A DNA stretch of 44,193 bases, from the NCBI GenBank assembly GCA_011390805.1, contig JAABRT010000023.1, positions 1 through 44,193 of the forward strand, in the 5' to 3' direction. This document shows positions 8,032 through 18,223 of the stretch, piece by piece. The first letter of the stretch is position 1, and each line of letters starts with the position of its first letter. The notes beneath the pieces are model-generated. The model saw only the letters and a list, made by a program, of their open reading frames with translations, was not told the origin of the DNA and did not search any database. Both the position numbers and the translations under genes were made by a program. The stretch is from Gemmatimonas sp. Lineage in GTDB: Bacteria; Gemmatimonadota; Gemmatimonadetes; Gemmatimonadales; Gemmatimonadaceae.

Positions 8032-9257
8032 ATTTCTCCCCCGTCGGTTGCGATCCACAGATGACCGTCCGGTCCCTGTACCAGCGATCTGAAACGCGCG
8101 TTGGGCAGGGAGGCCGTTGTGGTGGTTGTCGTCATGCCGGCGGAGTCCAGCGCCAGCACCACTACCCGCTGTCCCCGCATGATACCAACGGCCAGCCGAC
8201 CATCCCATGCTTTCCACTGCTCACCCTCAAGAAACGTGGCCGGCCCCATGCCCTGCGAAGAACCGTTGTTCTGCCAGGATGGTGCCATCGCGTTGGGGAA
8301 ACGATCAACGTCGGTCATCGGCATGGTTGTGGGGTTACCTGCGTAGCCACAGTAGTTGTCCGCGCAGTCGAGCGCAGGCCGGTTCTGTGGGTCCCATCCG
8401 CCGTTGCCGCCGGGCACGAGCGGTGTGACCTCATCACTATGATTGGGCCCGTGCTCCGCCGTAAACGGCTGACCGCTGCCGGGACGGAATGTGATGCCCT
8501 GCACATTGCGATGCCCATAGGTGAAAATGCGCGGATCAAAGCCGGCCGGTGACGCGTTGCCAGGTGCAGCGTTTCCATCGCGATCAACACGAAGCACTTT
8601 GCCGCCCAACAGCGTGGGGCTTTGCGGCACTTCACCATTGTGGTTGTCGCCAGTGGTGACATACAAAAACCCATCTGGGCCAAAACGGATGCGGCCGCCG
8701 CTGTGCGCACCGGCGTTTCCATGCGCGTTGCCCGTGTGCTTGAAGACAATGTCTGTAATGATGTCTTCGCGATTGCTGGCCGATGTAAAGCCGTCGTTGA
8801 GCTGCAGGCGTATCACACGATTGGTGCGCGGATTGCCGGAGCGATTGGACGACATGTAGACAAACAGCGTGCGATTGGACGCAAAGTCCGGATCAAGCGC
8901 CACGCCGTGCATACCGCTCTGGCCCTGACACACCAGATCCGCTGCGATCAACGAAGACCCGCTGGTGCCAAACAACCGTGTGATGCTGCCATCGGCACGG
9001 CGCACCGACAAGCCGCGGCACTTCTCAGTAAAGAACATGTCGCCGCTTGCAGTGAACGCCATATCCCACGGGCTCTCCAGATCAGAGAGCACAACCTGCC
9101 GGGAGAGGCTCGGCGCTTCAGACCCATTGGGCGATGAGCCCGGAGTGTCTCCGGGTGATGTGCTTTCGTCGGGTGCCGACGCAGGAGTACACGCAGCAAG
9201 CGCGACTGTAACTGACAACACGGTTCGAGATAATGCTGTTCTTATCTGTTGTTTCAT
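8010..9257 (-). CDS. PQQ-dependent aldose sugar dehydrogenase-like lipoprotein
   Basis: A 415 aa periplasmic beta-propeller of the glucose/sorbosone dehydrogenase (GSDH, YliI-like) family, which oxidises sugars using PQQ. The N-terminus carries a lipoprotein signal ending in LAAC (Cys23), followed by a Ser/Pro/Gly linker of about 30 residues. Family blocks are visible in order: LESPWDMAF, MHGVALDPDF, AHSGGRIRFGPDGFLYVTTGDNHN, FTYGHRNVQGI and HGPNHSDEV. The second contains the conserved His of the active site region. No PQQ biosynthesis gene is in the window. The start ATG at 9257 has no clear ribosome binding site. The gene is first in a two-gene unit with the M23 lipoprotein. Confidence 0.88.
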   Translation of the reverse strand: MKQQIRTALSRTVLSVTVALAACTPASAPDESTSPGDTPGSSPNGSEAPSLSRQVVLSDLESPWDMAFTASGDMFFTEKCRGLSVRRADGSITRLFGTSGSSLIAADLVCQGQSGMHGVALDPDFASNRTLFVYMSSNRSGNPRTNRVIRLQLNDGFTSASNREDIITDIVFKHTGNAHGNAGAHSGGRIRFGPDGFLYVTTGDNHNGEVPQSPTLLGGKVLRVDRDGNAAPGNASPAGFDPRIFTYGHRNVQGITFRPGSGQPFTAEHGPNHSDEVTPLVPGGNGGWDPQNRPALDCADNYCGYAGNPTTMPMTDVDRFPNAMAPSWQNNGSSQGMGPATFLEGEQWKAWDGRLAVGIMRGQRVVVLALDSAGMTTTTTTASLPNARFRSLVQGPDGHLWIATDGGEIWRVTPQ

Positions 9258-9367
9258 ATCAAGTGATACCGATTGGCGCGAGCGATTGATCCGGAAAGAC
9301 AGCCATTACGTGACTGGCGGGGTATGTTCCAGAAGTCCTTTCACGTTTTTTCCCGGAGGCAGAACTC

Positions 9368-9784
9368 ATGCCAGAGACGACCGCTGCTTCGCAGCCCGAC
9401 CGACTGCGTACCGCACCATCCGAACGGTTTGCCGGACTCGCGCACGCCTTCGACTTGCAGACTGCGCTGCGTGATCTGCGCGCCGAAGACCACCCGGCAC
9501 GGGACGGACACCGACAGGTCACAATCTTTCATCAACTCCCTGTGACGCACGTGCTGTTTGCGTTTGAGAGTGGCGGTGCACTGTCCAAGCACACCACCAA
9601 TGGGTTGGTCACGATACACAGCCTTGAGGGACGCCTTCGGGTGCAGGCGGACAATCAGGAGTACGATCTGCCTGCAGGTCAGATGCTGATTCTCAAGCCC
9701 GGCGTCCCCCACGATGTGCGCGCAGAGGAAGTCAGCGCGATGCTGCTCACCGTAGTTTTGCAGCAGGAGACACGCGACACGTGA
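9368..9784 (+). CDS. Cupin domain protein
   Basis: A 138 aa small cytoplasmic cupin. CGGAGG 10 nt upstream supports the ATG at 9368. Residues 55-135 form one beta-barrel: the first half SGGALSKHTTNGLVTIHSL holds a possible metal ligand His, and the second half LPAGQMLILKPGVPHDVRA has the PGVPHDV motif usual for cupin motif 2. Motif 1 is reduced (one clear His where many cupins have two plus Glu), so metal binding is uncertain. The N-terminal 50 residues look helical and unrelated to the barrel. The role is unknown; such proteins often bind a small ligand. It stands alone, 78 nt ahead of the GNAT gene. Confidence 0.8.
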   Translation: MPETTAASQPDRLRTAPSERFAGLAHAFDLQTALRDLRAEDHPARDGHRQVTIFHQLPVTHVLFAFESGGALSKHTTNGLVTIHSLEGRLRVQADNQEYDLPAGQMLILKPGVPHDVRAEEVSAMLLTVVLQQETRDT

Positions 9785-9862
9785 TGATGATGGACGGAAT
9801 GGGGCTTGTAGTTTAAGCTGCAGCAGTCCGGCAAGCGCCAGCCAATCCTGTCCGGGGGTCAG

Positions 9863-10156
9863 ATGTCCACGATTACCTTCGAACGAACCGAGGCAAATGG
9901 AGCGGGGCGGTTTGAGGCCTTCGCGAACGGTGCGGTGGTGGGCGTGATGACCTACACCCGAATCGATGAGCATCTTGTGCGCGTTGAGCACACCGAGGTG
10001 TTTGCCGGTCATGAAGGTGAAGGGCTTGGTTCAGCGCTGGTGGCGCGCGGCGTGAGCTGGGCGCGCAAGCACAAGCAAAAAATCTCGCCGCGCTGTTCGT
10101 TTACGAAATTCGTTTTTGAACGCACGCCTGAGTTCTCCGACGTGTGGTACAAGTGA
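9863..10156 (+). CDS. Small GNAT-like N-acetyltransferase (acetyltransf_CG / YjdJ type)
   Basis: A 97 aa protein matching the minimal GCN5-related fold. The strand pair GRFEAFANGAVVGVMTYTRID is followed by the acetyl-CoA loop region VFAGHEGEGLGSALV (the Q/RxxGxG/A signature, here HEGEGLGS), then a helix, then SPRCSFTKFVFERTPEFSD, typical of the short YjdJ-like subgroup. This subgroup lacks the extended substrate domain of larger GNATs and its acceptor is mostly unknown. GGGGG lies just upstream of the ATG at 9863. The gene precedes the HI0933-type flavoprotein by 65 nt, on the same strand, and they could be cotranscribed. Confidence 0.85.
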   Translation: MSTITFERTEANGAGRFEAFANGAVVGVMTYTRIDEHLVRVEHTEVFAGHEGEGLGSALVARGVSWARKHKQKISPRCSFTKFVFERTPEFSDVWYK

Positions 10157-10221
10157 GCGTGTCGCCCGTCTGAGGTGCGCGTGTGTTGGTCTGACCTGGC
10201 ACGAATACCGACGGAGCTGGC

Positions 10222-11517
10222 ATGAGGCGGGTGGTGGTGATTGGTGCGGGGGCGGCCGGATCAATGGCCGCCATTTTTGCGGCACAGCACGGTGCCCACA
10301 CGCTGCTGCTCGAACGCACACGTGACGGTGGTCGCAAGATTCTCATCAGCGGCGGCGGACGTTGCAACGTCTTGCCCTCCCGCGTAGACGAATCGCGGTT
10401 TGTCACCGACTCGTCCCCCAATCTGCTCCGCAAGATTGTGCGCGCCTGGCCGTTGGCTGAGCAGCGCAGGTTCTTCGAACACACGCTGGGTATTCCACTC
10501 GAGGAAGAGGTGGAATCCGCCAAACTCTTCCCCGCGTCCCACAAGGCGCGTGATGTGCGCGACGGTTTGTTGGCCTACGCGAAGACGTGCGGCGTGCGCA
10601 TGCGCATGGACACGCGCGTGACCGATATCGAGCCGGTGGCAGACGGTTGGCTGGTGCACATCGAGCATGGTGAAAGCATTGCTGCTGATGCGGTGATCAT
10701 CGCGACCGGAGGCTTGTCCGTGCCCAATACGGGCAGCGACGGCGCGGGGTTGTCCATGCTCACGCGACTCGGACACACCATGCATCCCACTTACGCCGCA
10801 CTTACACCGGTCACCACAACAGACGCGGCGTTCAACGATCTGTCGGGCGTCTCGCTATCGGTCACGCTGAACGCCCGGAGCAGTGGACATACCGCCAGCG
10901 CCAGCGGCGGCTTTCTGTTTACGCACCGCGGCTACAGTGGTCCGAGTGTGCTCAATATTTCGCATGTCACTGTGCGCTCGCGGCTGGGGCACACGACCGA
11001 CGCACAGGTGCAGGTGCAATGGACCGACAAGGACGCCGCTGCATGGGAACTCGCGCTGCGTCCGCATGGCGCACGGACCGTTACCGGTGCGTTGCGCACC
11101 GAGTTGCCGGATCGGCTGGTGAGTGTGCTGTTGGATATGGCCAACGTGGATCCGGCGCGTGCGCTTTCGGAGCTGCGTCGGGAGGAACGGCTGCGCCTTA
11201 TCGATACGCTGGTGCGCGGGCCGCTGCCCTGGTCGGGTGACGAAGGCTACAAGAAGGCCGAAGTGACTGGTGGTGGTGTAGCGCTCAGTGAAGTACACCC
11301 CAAGACCATGGAAAGCCGCCGTCATCCGGGGTTGTACCTGTGCGGCGAAGTGCTCGACGCGTTCGGGCCGATTGGCGGATACAACTTTTTGTGGGCCTGG
11401 TCCACCGGACGCGCCGCAGGTATGGCTGCAGCGGCGGCCCAAGCCACGGCACCAACGAGGTCGGCCTCCGACGCCACGACCGACAGCGCTTCAGACGGAG
11501 CGTCCGCATGGCGTTAA
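10222..11517 (+). CDS. NAD(P)/FAD-dependent oxidoreductase of the HI0933 (YhiN/BaiN) family
   Basis: A 431 aa cytoplasmic flavoprotein. The N-terminal FAD-binding Rossmann motif is GAGAAGSMAA (residues 8-17). The family signature GRKILISGGGRCNV follows at about residues 37-50, and the second dinucleotide motif IIATGGLSVPNTGSDG lies at about residues 155-170. The C-terminus has the family block CGEVLDAFGPIGGYNFLWAW. Members of this family include BaiN-like reductases, but most have no proven substrate. GGAG lies upstream of the ATG. The C-terminal 30 residues are Ala/Ser/Thr-rich and probably disordered. The 3' end overlaps the yaeQ start by 10 nt. Confidence 0.9.
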   Translation: MRRVVVIGAGAAGSMAAIFAAQHGAHTLLLERTRDGGRKILISGGGRCNVLPSRVDESRFVTDSSPNLLRKIVRAWPLAEQRRFFEHTLGIPLEEEVESAKLFPASHKARDVRDGLLAYAKTCGVRMRMDTRVTDIEPVADGWLVHIEHGESIAADAVIIATGGLSVPNTGSDGAGLSMLTRLGHTMHPTYAALTPVTTTDAAFNDLSGVSLSVTLNARSSGHTASASGGFLFTHRGYSGPSVLNISHVTVRSRLGHTTDAQVQVQWTDKDAAAWELALRPHGARTVTGALRTELPDRLVSVLLDMANVDPARALSELRREERLRLIDTLVRGPLPWSGDEGYKKAEVTGGGVALSEVHPKTMESRRHPGLYLCGEVLDAFGPIGGYNFLWAWSTGRAAGMAAAAAQATAPTRSASDATTDSASDGASAWR

Positions 11518-12053
11518 CGTCTACCATGTACACGCTGGATATCACGCTGTCTCACGTAGACCGTGGCGTGTACGAATCGCTGGCGCTGCGCGTGCCCATG
11601 CACCCGTCCGAATCGGCTGAGTACTTTGTGGCGCGTGTACTCGCGTACTGTCTGGAGTACGCGGAGGGGATCGTGTTTTCCCGTGGTGTCTCTGATGCCG
11701 ATGAGCCCACGCTGTGTGTGCGAGATCTTACCGGCGCGATCACGGCGTGGATAGAAATCGGTGCGCCTGACGCGTCGCGCGTGCATAAGGCGTCCAAGGC
11801 ATCACCGCGGGTGGCGATTTACACACACCGTGATCCGGCTGTCGTGCTGCGTCAGTATGCAGGCGAGCGCATTCACCGCGCTGAGCACATCATGTTGCAC
11901 GCCATTGACCGTGATCTCATTGCCGCGTTGGTAGAGCGCCTCGACCGGCGCATGAAACTTGAAGTGGCCGTTACCGACGCCACGCTCTACGTAACGCTGG
12001 GGGCAGATGTGCTGATCGGCGCCATAACATCGGCGCCGATCATGAACATCTGA
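11508..12053 (+). CDS. yaeQ: YaeQ family protein
   Basis: A 181 aa cytoplasmic protein of the YaeQ family, which has a PD-(D/E)XK-nuclease-like fold but no proven activity. The start ATG at 11508 gives the family-usual length and the typical N-terminal block YTLDITLSHVDRGVYESL. HPSESAEYFVARVLAYCLEY follows, a helix with the family Glu, then DLTGAITAWIEIGAPDASRVHKASK, the part equivalent to the nuclease core. The open frame before 11508 is antisense-like and rejected. It overlaps the HI0933-type gene by 10 nt, so it is translationally coupled. A 10 bp hairpin sits in its last codons. Confidence 0.9.
   Translation: MALTSTMYTLDITLSHVDRGVYESLALRVPMHPSESAEYFVARVLAYCLEYAEGIVFSRGVSDADEPTLCVRDLTGAITAWIEIGAPDASRVHKASKASPRVAIYTHRDPAVVLRQYAGERIHRAEHIMLHAIDRDLIAALVERLDRRMKLEVAVTDATLYVTLGADVLIGAITSAPIMNI
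12014..12041 (+). terminator. Hairpin inside the last codons of yaeQ
   Basis: GATCGGCGCC (12014-12023) pairs perfectly with GGCGCCGATC (12032-12041) around an 8 nt loop. It ends 12 nt before the yaeQ stop at 12053. No T tract follows, so factor-dependent termination, mRNA end protection or nothing at all are possible. It is the only hairpin I see between yaeQ and the convergent outer-membrane protein gene. Confidence 0.35.
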
Positions 12054-12077
12054 TTGTGGTTTACTGCAGGGCTGCTC

Positions 12078-14228
12078 TTAGAACGCCCGGCTCAAACCAA
12101 ACAGCAGTCGCGAATGATCAAACAGGTTCAGACCCTGCAACTCCACGTTGAGCAGCAGCGGTGCAGTCCCCTGACCGATCGAGAACGACGAACCTACCGA
12201 CGTGTTGACCGCCAGCACGGTTGGCGAGAAGATGCCGCCGCCAAATGTGGCGTACGGACGAATCCGTGTATCACCGGCCAGGCCGTCCAGTGCGTAGCGC
12301 ACATTCGCCAGTGCGAGCACTGAGGTACCACCGCCAAACCCAACTGCCAGCTCGGGCACGAAATGAAAGCGACTGGTGGAGTTGATCGGGCCGAGATCGG
12401 CTCGCAGTCCGGCAATCAACTGTGTGTCGTCACCAAAGCCAATGCCAAGGTACGGGCGCAGGTCTGTGGTACGCACCTGACCAAAGCGCTGGAAGACAGG
12501 CGTCTGGCTGCGCTCAACGACGCGTTCCACCACTTCCGGATCTGCACCGGGGGCTACGTATACATTGGGTGCCGCAGGAGCGGGTGTACCACGTTCCACC
12601 GCATCAATACGCGCCGACAGACGGCGTTCAATAGCTGCCAGCTCGCGCAGCATATCGGTACCGCCACCCTGCTGGATCACGCGAACCGAATCGCGGATGA
12701 CCGATGTTTCGGTACCGCCGCCTGCAGGTGGGAAACCATAGCGCAGAATGACTTCACCGTACTCGGGCACAGGAATGGTGATCCAACGCTGCTCACCACC
12801 GCCACCCATGCGCATTTCGCTCCGCATCATGATGCTGTCACCGACCATGCGGCGCTGCATCTGCATTTCCATACGACGCAGCCGCTCCTCGAGCATGCGC
12901 TCCCTCTCGCTCACGCGTGAGTCGTCTGAGCGACGCACATCGATGCGACGCACATCCTGATCACGTGCGCTCATGTCGCCGGATGACCGACGCACATCTT
13001 CGCGCTCTTCAAGTTCACGACGCAGTTCGGCGAGCTCCCGGTCACGCTGACGGACACGATCCGACTCCGTCATGCCACGGCTTCCACCAAACGCGATGGT
13101 AAGACCGGCGGTGATCATCGTGTTGTGCGTGATGTCGCCCGTGCTGGCCACTGCATCGAGATCGTCATCAACGGTCATGACATAATCGCGGATCGCGCCA
13201 TTAAGACGCAGACGATCGGTAAGGCGCAAGCTTGCACCACCACCAAGAATGAGTGCCGTCTTGTCTACGCGACCGTTGCCCAGCGAGTCGGCGAAATCCG
13301 AGCCGTAGTCAATGCGACCGGCGCCAAGTACGAGAAACGGTGAGATGCCGGGGCCGGTGTTCAGGTTGAACTGCGTTTCTCCGCCGTAACCGGTAACGGG
13401 CACGACCGCGTCACGATCGTCATTCACACCGCGCCAGTAGAAGCCGCGCACACCAAACACCGGTGAGAAATCGATACCGGCACGGATACCGGCGAGCTCC
13501 TGATCGGGCAGGTCATTTTCACCCGCGTAGCGCAGCACACCAACAAACGGTTCAAGCGGTGCAGTTGAGCCGCGCAGTCCGCCGTCCGAGTCGGCGGTTT
13601 CGCGCATTGTCGAAAGCGGAATCGTGACCGCTGCCCCATACACAAGATTCCGAAGCGTTGGTGATTCGGCGCCGGCAGTGTCCGGACCGAACAGGCCACG
13701 CGGATTCATACGGAAGGCCAGCTGTTCGGCAAACAGCTCGGCGTTGAGGCCACCGATTCCGAAACGCAAACCACCACCGGCACTCACGGTGATTCGATCC
13801 TGACGCGGCGCGCTGTCGGGCTTGAGGCGCAGAATGCCGGCGCCGACCCGGGCAAACGGCACGAACGCCCCGTCGCTCAAGTTGAACTGGACGTTGCTGC
13901 CGTAGTAGCGCATGTCGATCTGCTTACCGGCAGAGAGCGGACCGAAGAGCTCGTTAGCACGGCTGCTGTCAATGCCGTAGTTGTCGCGCGTAAAGTAGAA
14001 GGGCTGCAGCTCAACCCACTTGCCAAACTGCAACGCGAGGCGACCGCCGTACATGTCGTCGTCTTCGAATGCGAGTTTGTCACTCCACTCGATGCGTTGA
14101 ATGCCGGGCACTGCTGTTACACCTACCGACTGGGCTTCACCGATAGCCGGCACAACGGTGAGCAATGTGAGGAGCGCCGCGGCTTGCAGACTGACGCGCG
14201 AGGCGATCTGACCATGATTAGGAGACAT
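12078..14228 (-). CDS. Large outer-membrane beta-barrel protein with central coiled coil
   Basis: A 716 aa exported protein that I do not recognise by name. A Sec signal peptide covers about residues 8-33 (ending IGEAQ). Residues about 35-390 are alternating amphipathic strands rich in aromatic residues and Gly, such as PFYFTRDNYG and FVGVLRYAGE, typical of an outer-membrane barrel. Residues about 395-480 are highly charged Arg/Glu repeats (DVRRSS, DVRRIDVRRSDD, ERERMLEERLRRMEMQMQ), probably a periplasmic coiled coil. A Gly/Pro linker follows, then a second strand-rich region from about 585 to the final Phe, the usual signal for barrel assembly. The ATG at 14228 is preferred to a TTG at 14252; neither has a ribosome binding site, and the leader is A-rich. 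Confidence 0.7.
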   Translation of the reverse strand: MSPNHGQIASRVSLQAAALLTLLTVVPAIGEAQSVGVTAVPGIQRIEWSDKLAFEDDDMYGGRLALQFGKWVELQPFYFTRDNYGIDSSRANELFGPLSAGKQIDMRYYGSNVQFNLSDGAFVPFARVGAGILRLKPDSAPRQDRITVSAGGGLRFGIGGLNAELFAEQLAFRMNPRGLFGPDTAGAESPTLRNLVYGAAVTIPLSTMRETADSDGGLRGSTAPLEPFVGVLRYAGENDLPDQELAGIRAGIDFSPVFGVRGFYWRGVNDDRDAVVPVTGYGGETQFNLNTGPGISPFLVLGAGRIDYGSDFADSLGNGRVDKTALILGGGASLRLTDRLRLNGAIRDYVMTVDDDLDAVASTGDITHNTMITAGLTIAFGGSRGMTESDRVRQRDRELAELRRELEEREDVRRSSGDMSARDQDVRRIDVRRSDDSRVSERERMLEERLRRMEMQMQRRMVGDSIMMRSEMRMGGGGEQRWITIPVPEYGEVILRYGFPPAGGGTETSVIRDSVRVIQQGGGTDMLRELAAIERRLSARIDAVERGTPAPAAPNVYVAPGADPEVVERVVERSQTPVFQRFGQVRTTDLRPYLGIGFGDDTQLIAGLRADLGPINSTSRFHFVPELAVGFGGGTSVLALANVRYALDGLAGDTRIRPYATFGGGIFSPTVLAVNTSVGSSFSIGQGTAPLLLNVELQGLNLFDHSRLLFGLSRAF

Positions 14229-14598
14229 AGGTTTGTTTTTTGGGGGGAACAATCAATGGGCGGACACGCAATGATCCGCCGCTCGCGCCAACTGCGCGCG
14301 TGTCCTTCGCACAACTGCATGTATTACCCTTCTGGGCGGCATAAGTGCCAAATACATGGTCAGCAATTCAGTGCCTTGATGGATGCACAATCGGCTGTGC
14401 ATCAACACGCAGTGGCATACAACCATCATACATCATCCTGCTCTGCGCCGCGTTCTCCTGCGTGCCTATACAATGCTCCTCACAGAGGAGTAGCAGCGTT
14501 CAGCGGCATAGCTTTGTGCAGTCGTTAGTCGCATGTTTGAGGGGATTCACTGCCGCGTCTGCCATGCGGTATCCACCTTCCCGTCCTTCCCCATCACG
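14229..14598. other. 370 nt divergent intergenic region
   Basis: This gap separates the outer-membrane protein gene from the PLD gene and must hold promoters for both. It is visibly richer in A+T than the genes. It contains a palindrome at 14382-14403, listed separately, and TATACAAT at about 14466-14473 that could be a -10 element reading right. Open frames across it encode Cys/His/Ser-rich text with no protein character. The PLD frame can be extended left to an ATG at 14533. I see no RNA gene in it. Confidence 0.5.
14382..14403. promoter_or_regulatory. Palindromic operator candidate GATGCACA-N6-TGTGCATC
   Basis: GATGCACA (14382-14389) and TGTGCATC (14396-14403) are perfect inverted copies around a 6 nt centre, a shape typical of a dimeric helix-turn-helix repressor site. 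It lies 154 nt upstream of the outer-membrane protein start and about 200 nt upstream of the PLD start. The same half-site core GATGCAC occurs inverted in front of csbD (22121-22198). Confidence 0.4.
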
Positions 14599-16936
<2,338 letters not shown>

Positions 16937-17215
16937 TTAACTCACTTCGACACCTTTCCAGAAGGCTACGCGGTTGGCCACCTGTTCGGCGCCAGCTTTC
17001 GGGGTGGGGTAATACCACACGGCGTCACGATTGTCCTTCCCGTCAACCCGCAACGTGTAATAGTGCGCGGTTCCCTTCCACGGGCAGGTGGTCTGGTGCG
17101 TGCTGTCTACCACGTATTCGCGGTGCAGCGCGTCGGCAGGGAAATAATGGTTACCCTCAACAATCACGGTGTCATCGCTTTCTGCGATCACAGCGCCGTT
17201 CCAGATGGCTTTCAT
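16937..17215 (-). CDS. DUF427 domain protein
   Basis: A 92 aa protein that is nearly all DUF427: MKAIWNGAVIAESDDTVIVE, then GNHYFPADAL, then STHQTTCPWKGTAHYYTL with the invariant Cys-Pro-Trp-Lys-Gly, then RDAVWYYPTP. The family has a double-psi-like small beta barrel, and its function is unknown. GAGGG of the egtD stop region serves as the ribosome binding site, 9 nt before the ATG. It lies 12 nt downstream of egtD and 9 nt upstream of the OYE gene, so it appears to be carried in the ergothioneine transcription unit. No signal peptide. Confidence 0.9.
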   Translation of the reverse strand: MKAIWNGAVIAESDDTVIVEGNHYFPADALHREYVVDSTHQTTCPWKGTAHYYTLRVDGKDNRDAVWYYPTPKAGAEQVANRVAFWKGVEVS

Positions 17216-17227
17216 GGTCAGTGGCCC

Positions 17228-18223
17228 TCAGGCGGTAACAGGTGTGGTGGGACGGAGCCAGGCAATCCAGAACCAGTCCTGGCTGTCTGTGTACAGGGTG
17301 TCAATGGTAAAGCCGCTGCCTTCAACCAGGGTTGTCAGCCGCGTCTCATCGTACTTGTAGGAGCACTCGGTGAGAATCGTTTCACCGGCTTCAAAGTGAA
17401 ACGTCTGGCCGGCGAGTTGTACACGCTGCTCTTTCAACGACTTGAGGTGCATCTCAATGCGGCTGGCTTCGTCGTTAAAGAATGCCAGATGACTGAACGC
17501 ATTGATATCAAACGAACCATCAAGATCACGATTCAGATGAGTGAGCGCATTGAGATTGAACGCGGCCGTGACACCGGCACTGTCGTTGTATGCCGCATGC
17601 AGGATGTCGGGGTCCTTGCGTCGGTCAACGCCGAGAATGAGACCACCGTCGTTGCCAACGGTGTGGCGTACGCGACGCAGGAATGCAGCGGCTTCGGTTG
17701 GATGAAAGTTGCCGATTGTAGAGCCCGGGAAAAATGCCACTCGGCGCGCCGCGCCCGGCACCACCGGCAACTCCAGCGGCTGCGTATAGTCGGCACATAC
17801 CGGAATGATGCGTAGCGACGGATACTGCGCCGCGCGCTCCGTGGCGACCTGCAGCAACTGCTGCCGCGATACATCGACCGGTACGTACGCAATTGCAGAC
17901 TGCAGCTGATCGAGCAGCAGTCGTACCTTCACGCCGGCGCCGCTGCCGTATTCCACCAGTGCCGCGTGTGGTCCAACCTGTGCCGCCAGCTCGCCGGCGT
18001 GCTTTTGCAGAATGCCGAGCTCAGTGCGCGTCGGGTAATACTCGGGCAGTTGACAGATGTCTTCAAACAGCTGCGCCCCGGCCGCGTCGTAGAACAACGC
18101 GGGTGGCAGGGTCTTGTTCTCTGACGAAAGTCCTTTGAGCGCAGCCGCGCGCAGCGATGGTGGCATGCCGTGATCGCGAGGCGCGGCGGCTGGCGCGCGC
18201 TGCTGTCGGATCGCGCCGCTCAT
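17228..18223 (-). CDS. egtD: L-histidine N-alpha-methyltransferase EgtD
   Basis: A 331 aa SAM-dependent enzyme that trimethylates the alpha-amino group of histidine to hercynine, the first step of ergothioneine synthesis. The SAM motif is VEYGSGAGVKVRLLLDQL, and the family block FFPGSTIGNFHPTEAAAFL follows. ILGVDRRKDPDILHAAYNDSA is the characteristic motif around the substrate site, and FNLNALTHLNRDL and FHFEAGETILTECSYKY complete the EgtD pattern. The start ATG at 18223 overlaps the egtB stop by 4 nt (ATGA); the longer open frame to 18433 lies inside egtB and is rejected. Cytoplasmic. Confidence 0.95.
   Translation of the reverse strand: MSGAIRQQRAPAAAPRDHGMPPSLRAAALKGLSSENKTLPPALFYDAAGAQLFEDICQLPEYYPTRTELGILQKHAGELAAQVGPHAALVEYGSGAGVKVRLLLDQLQSAIAYVPVDVSRQQLLQVATERAAQYPSLRIIPVCADYTQPLELPVVPGAARRVAFFPGSTIGNFHPTEAAAFLRRVRHTVGNDGGLILGVDRRKDPDILHAAYNDSAGVTAAFNLNALTHLNRDLDGSFDINAFSHLAFFNDEASRIEMHLKSLKEQRVQLAGQTFHFEAGETILTECSYKYDETRLTTLVEGSGFTIDTLYTDSQDWFWIAWLRPTTPVTA

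Noticed and set aside
14097..14528. Plus-strand frame of 143 codons across the outer-membrane protein 5' end and the intergenic region
   Set aside because: The composition is Cys/His/Ser-rich and irregular, and it starts inside another gene.
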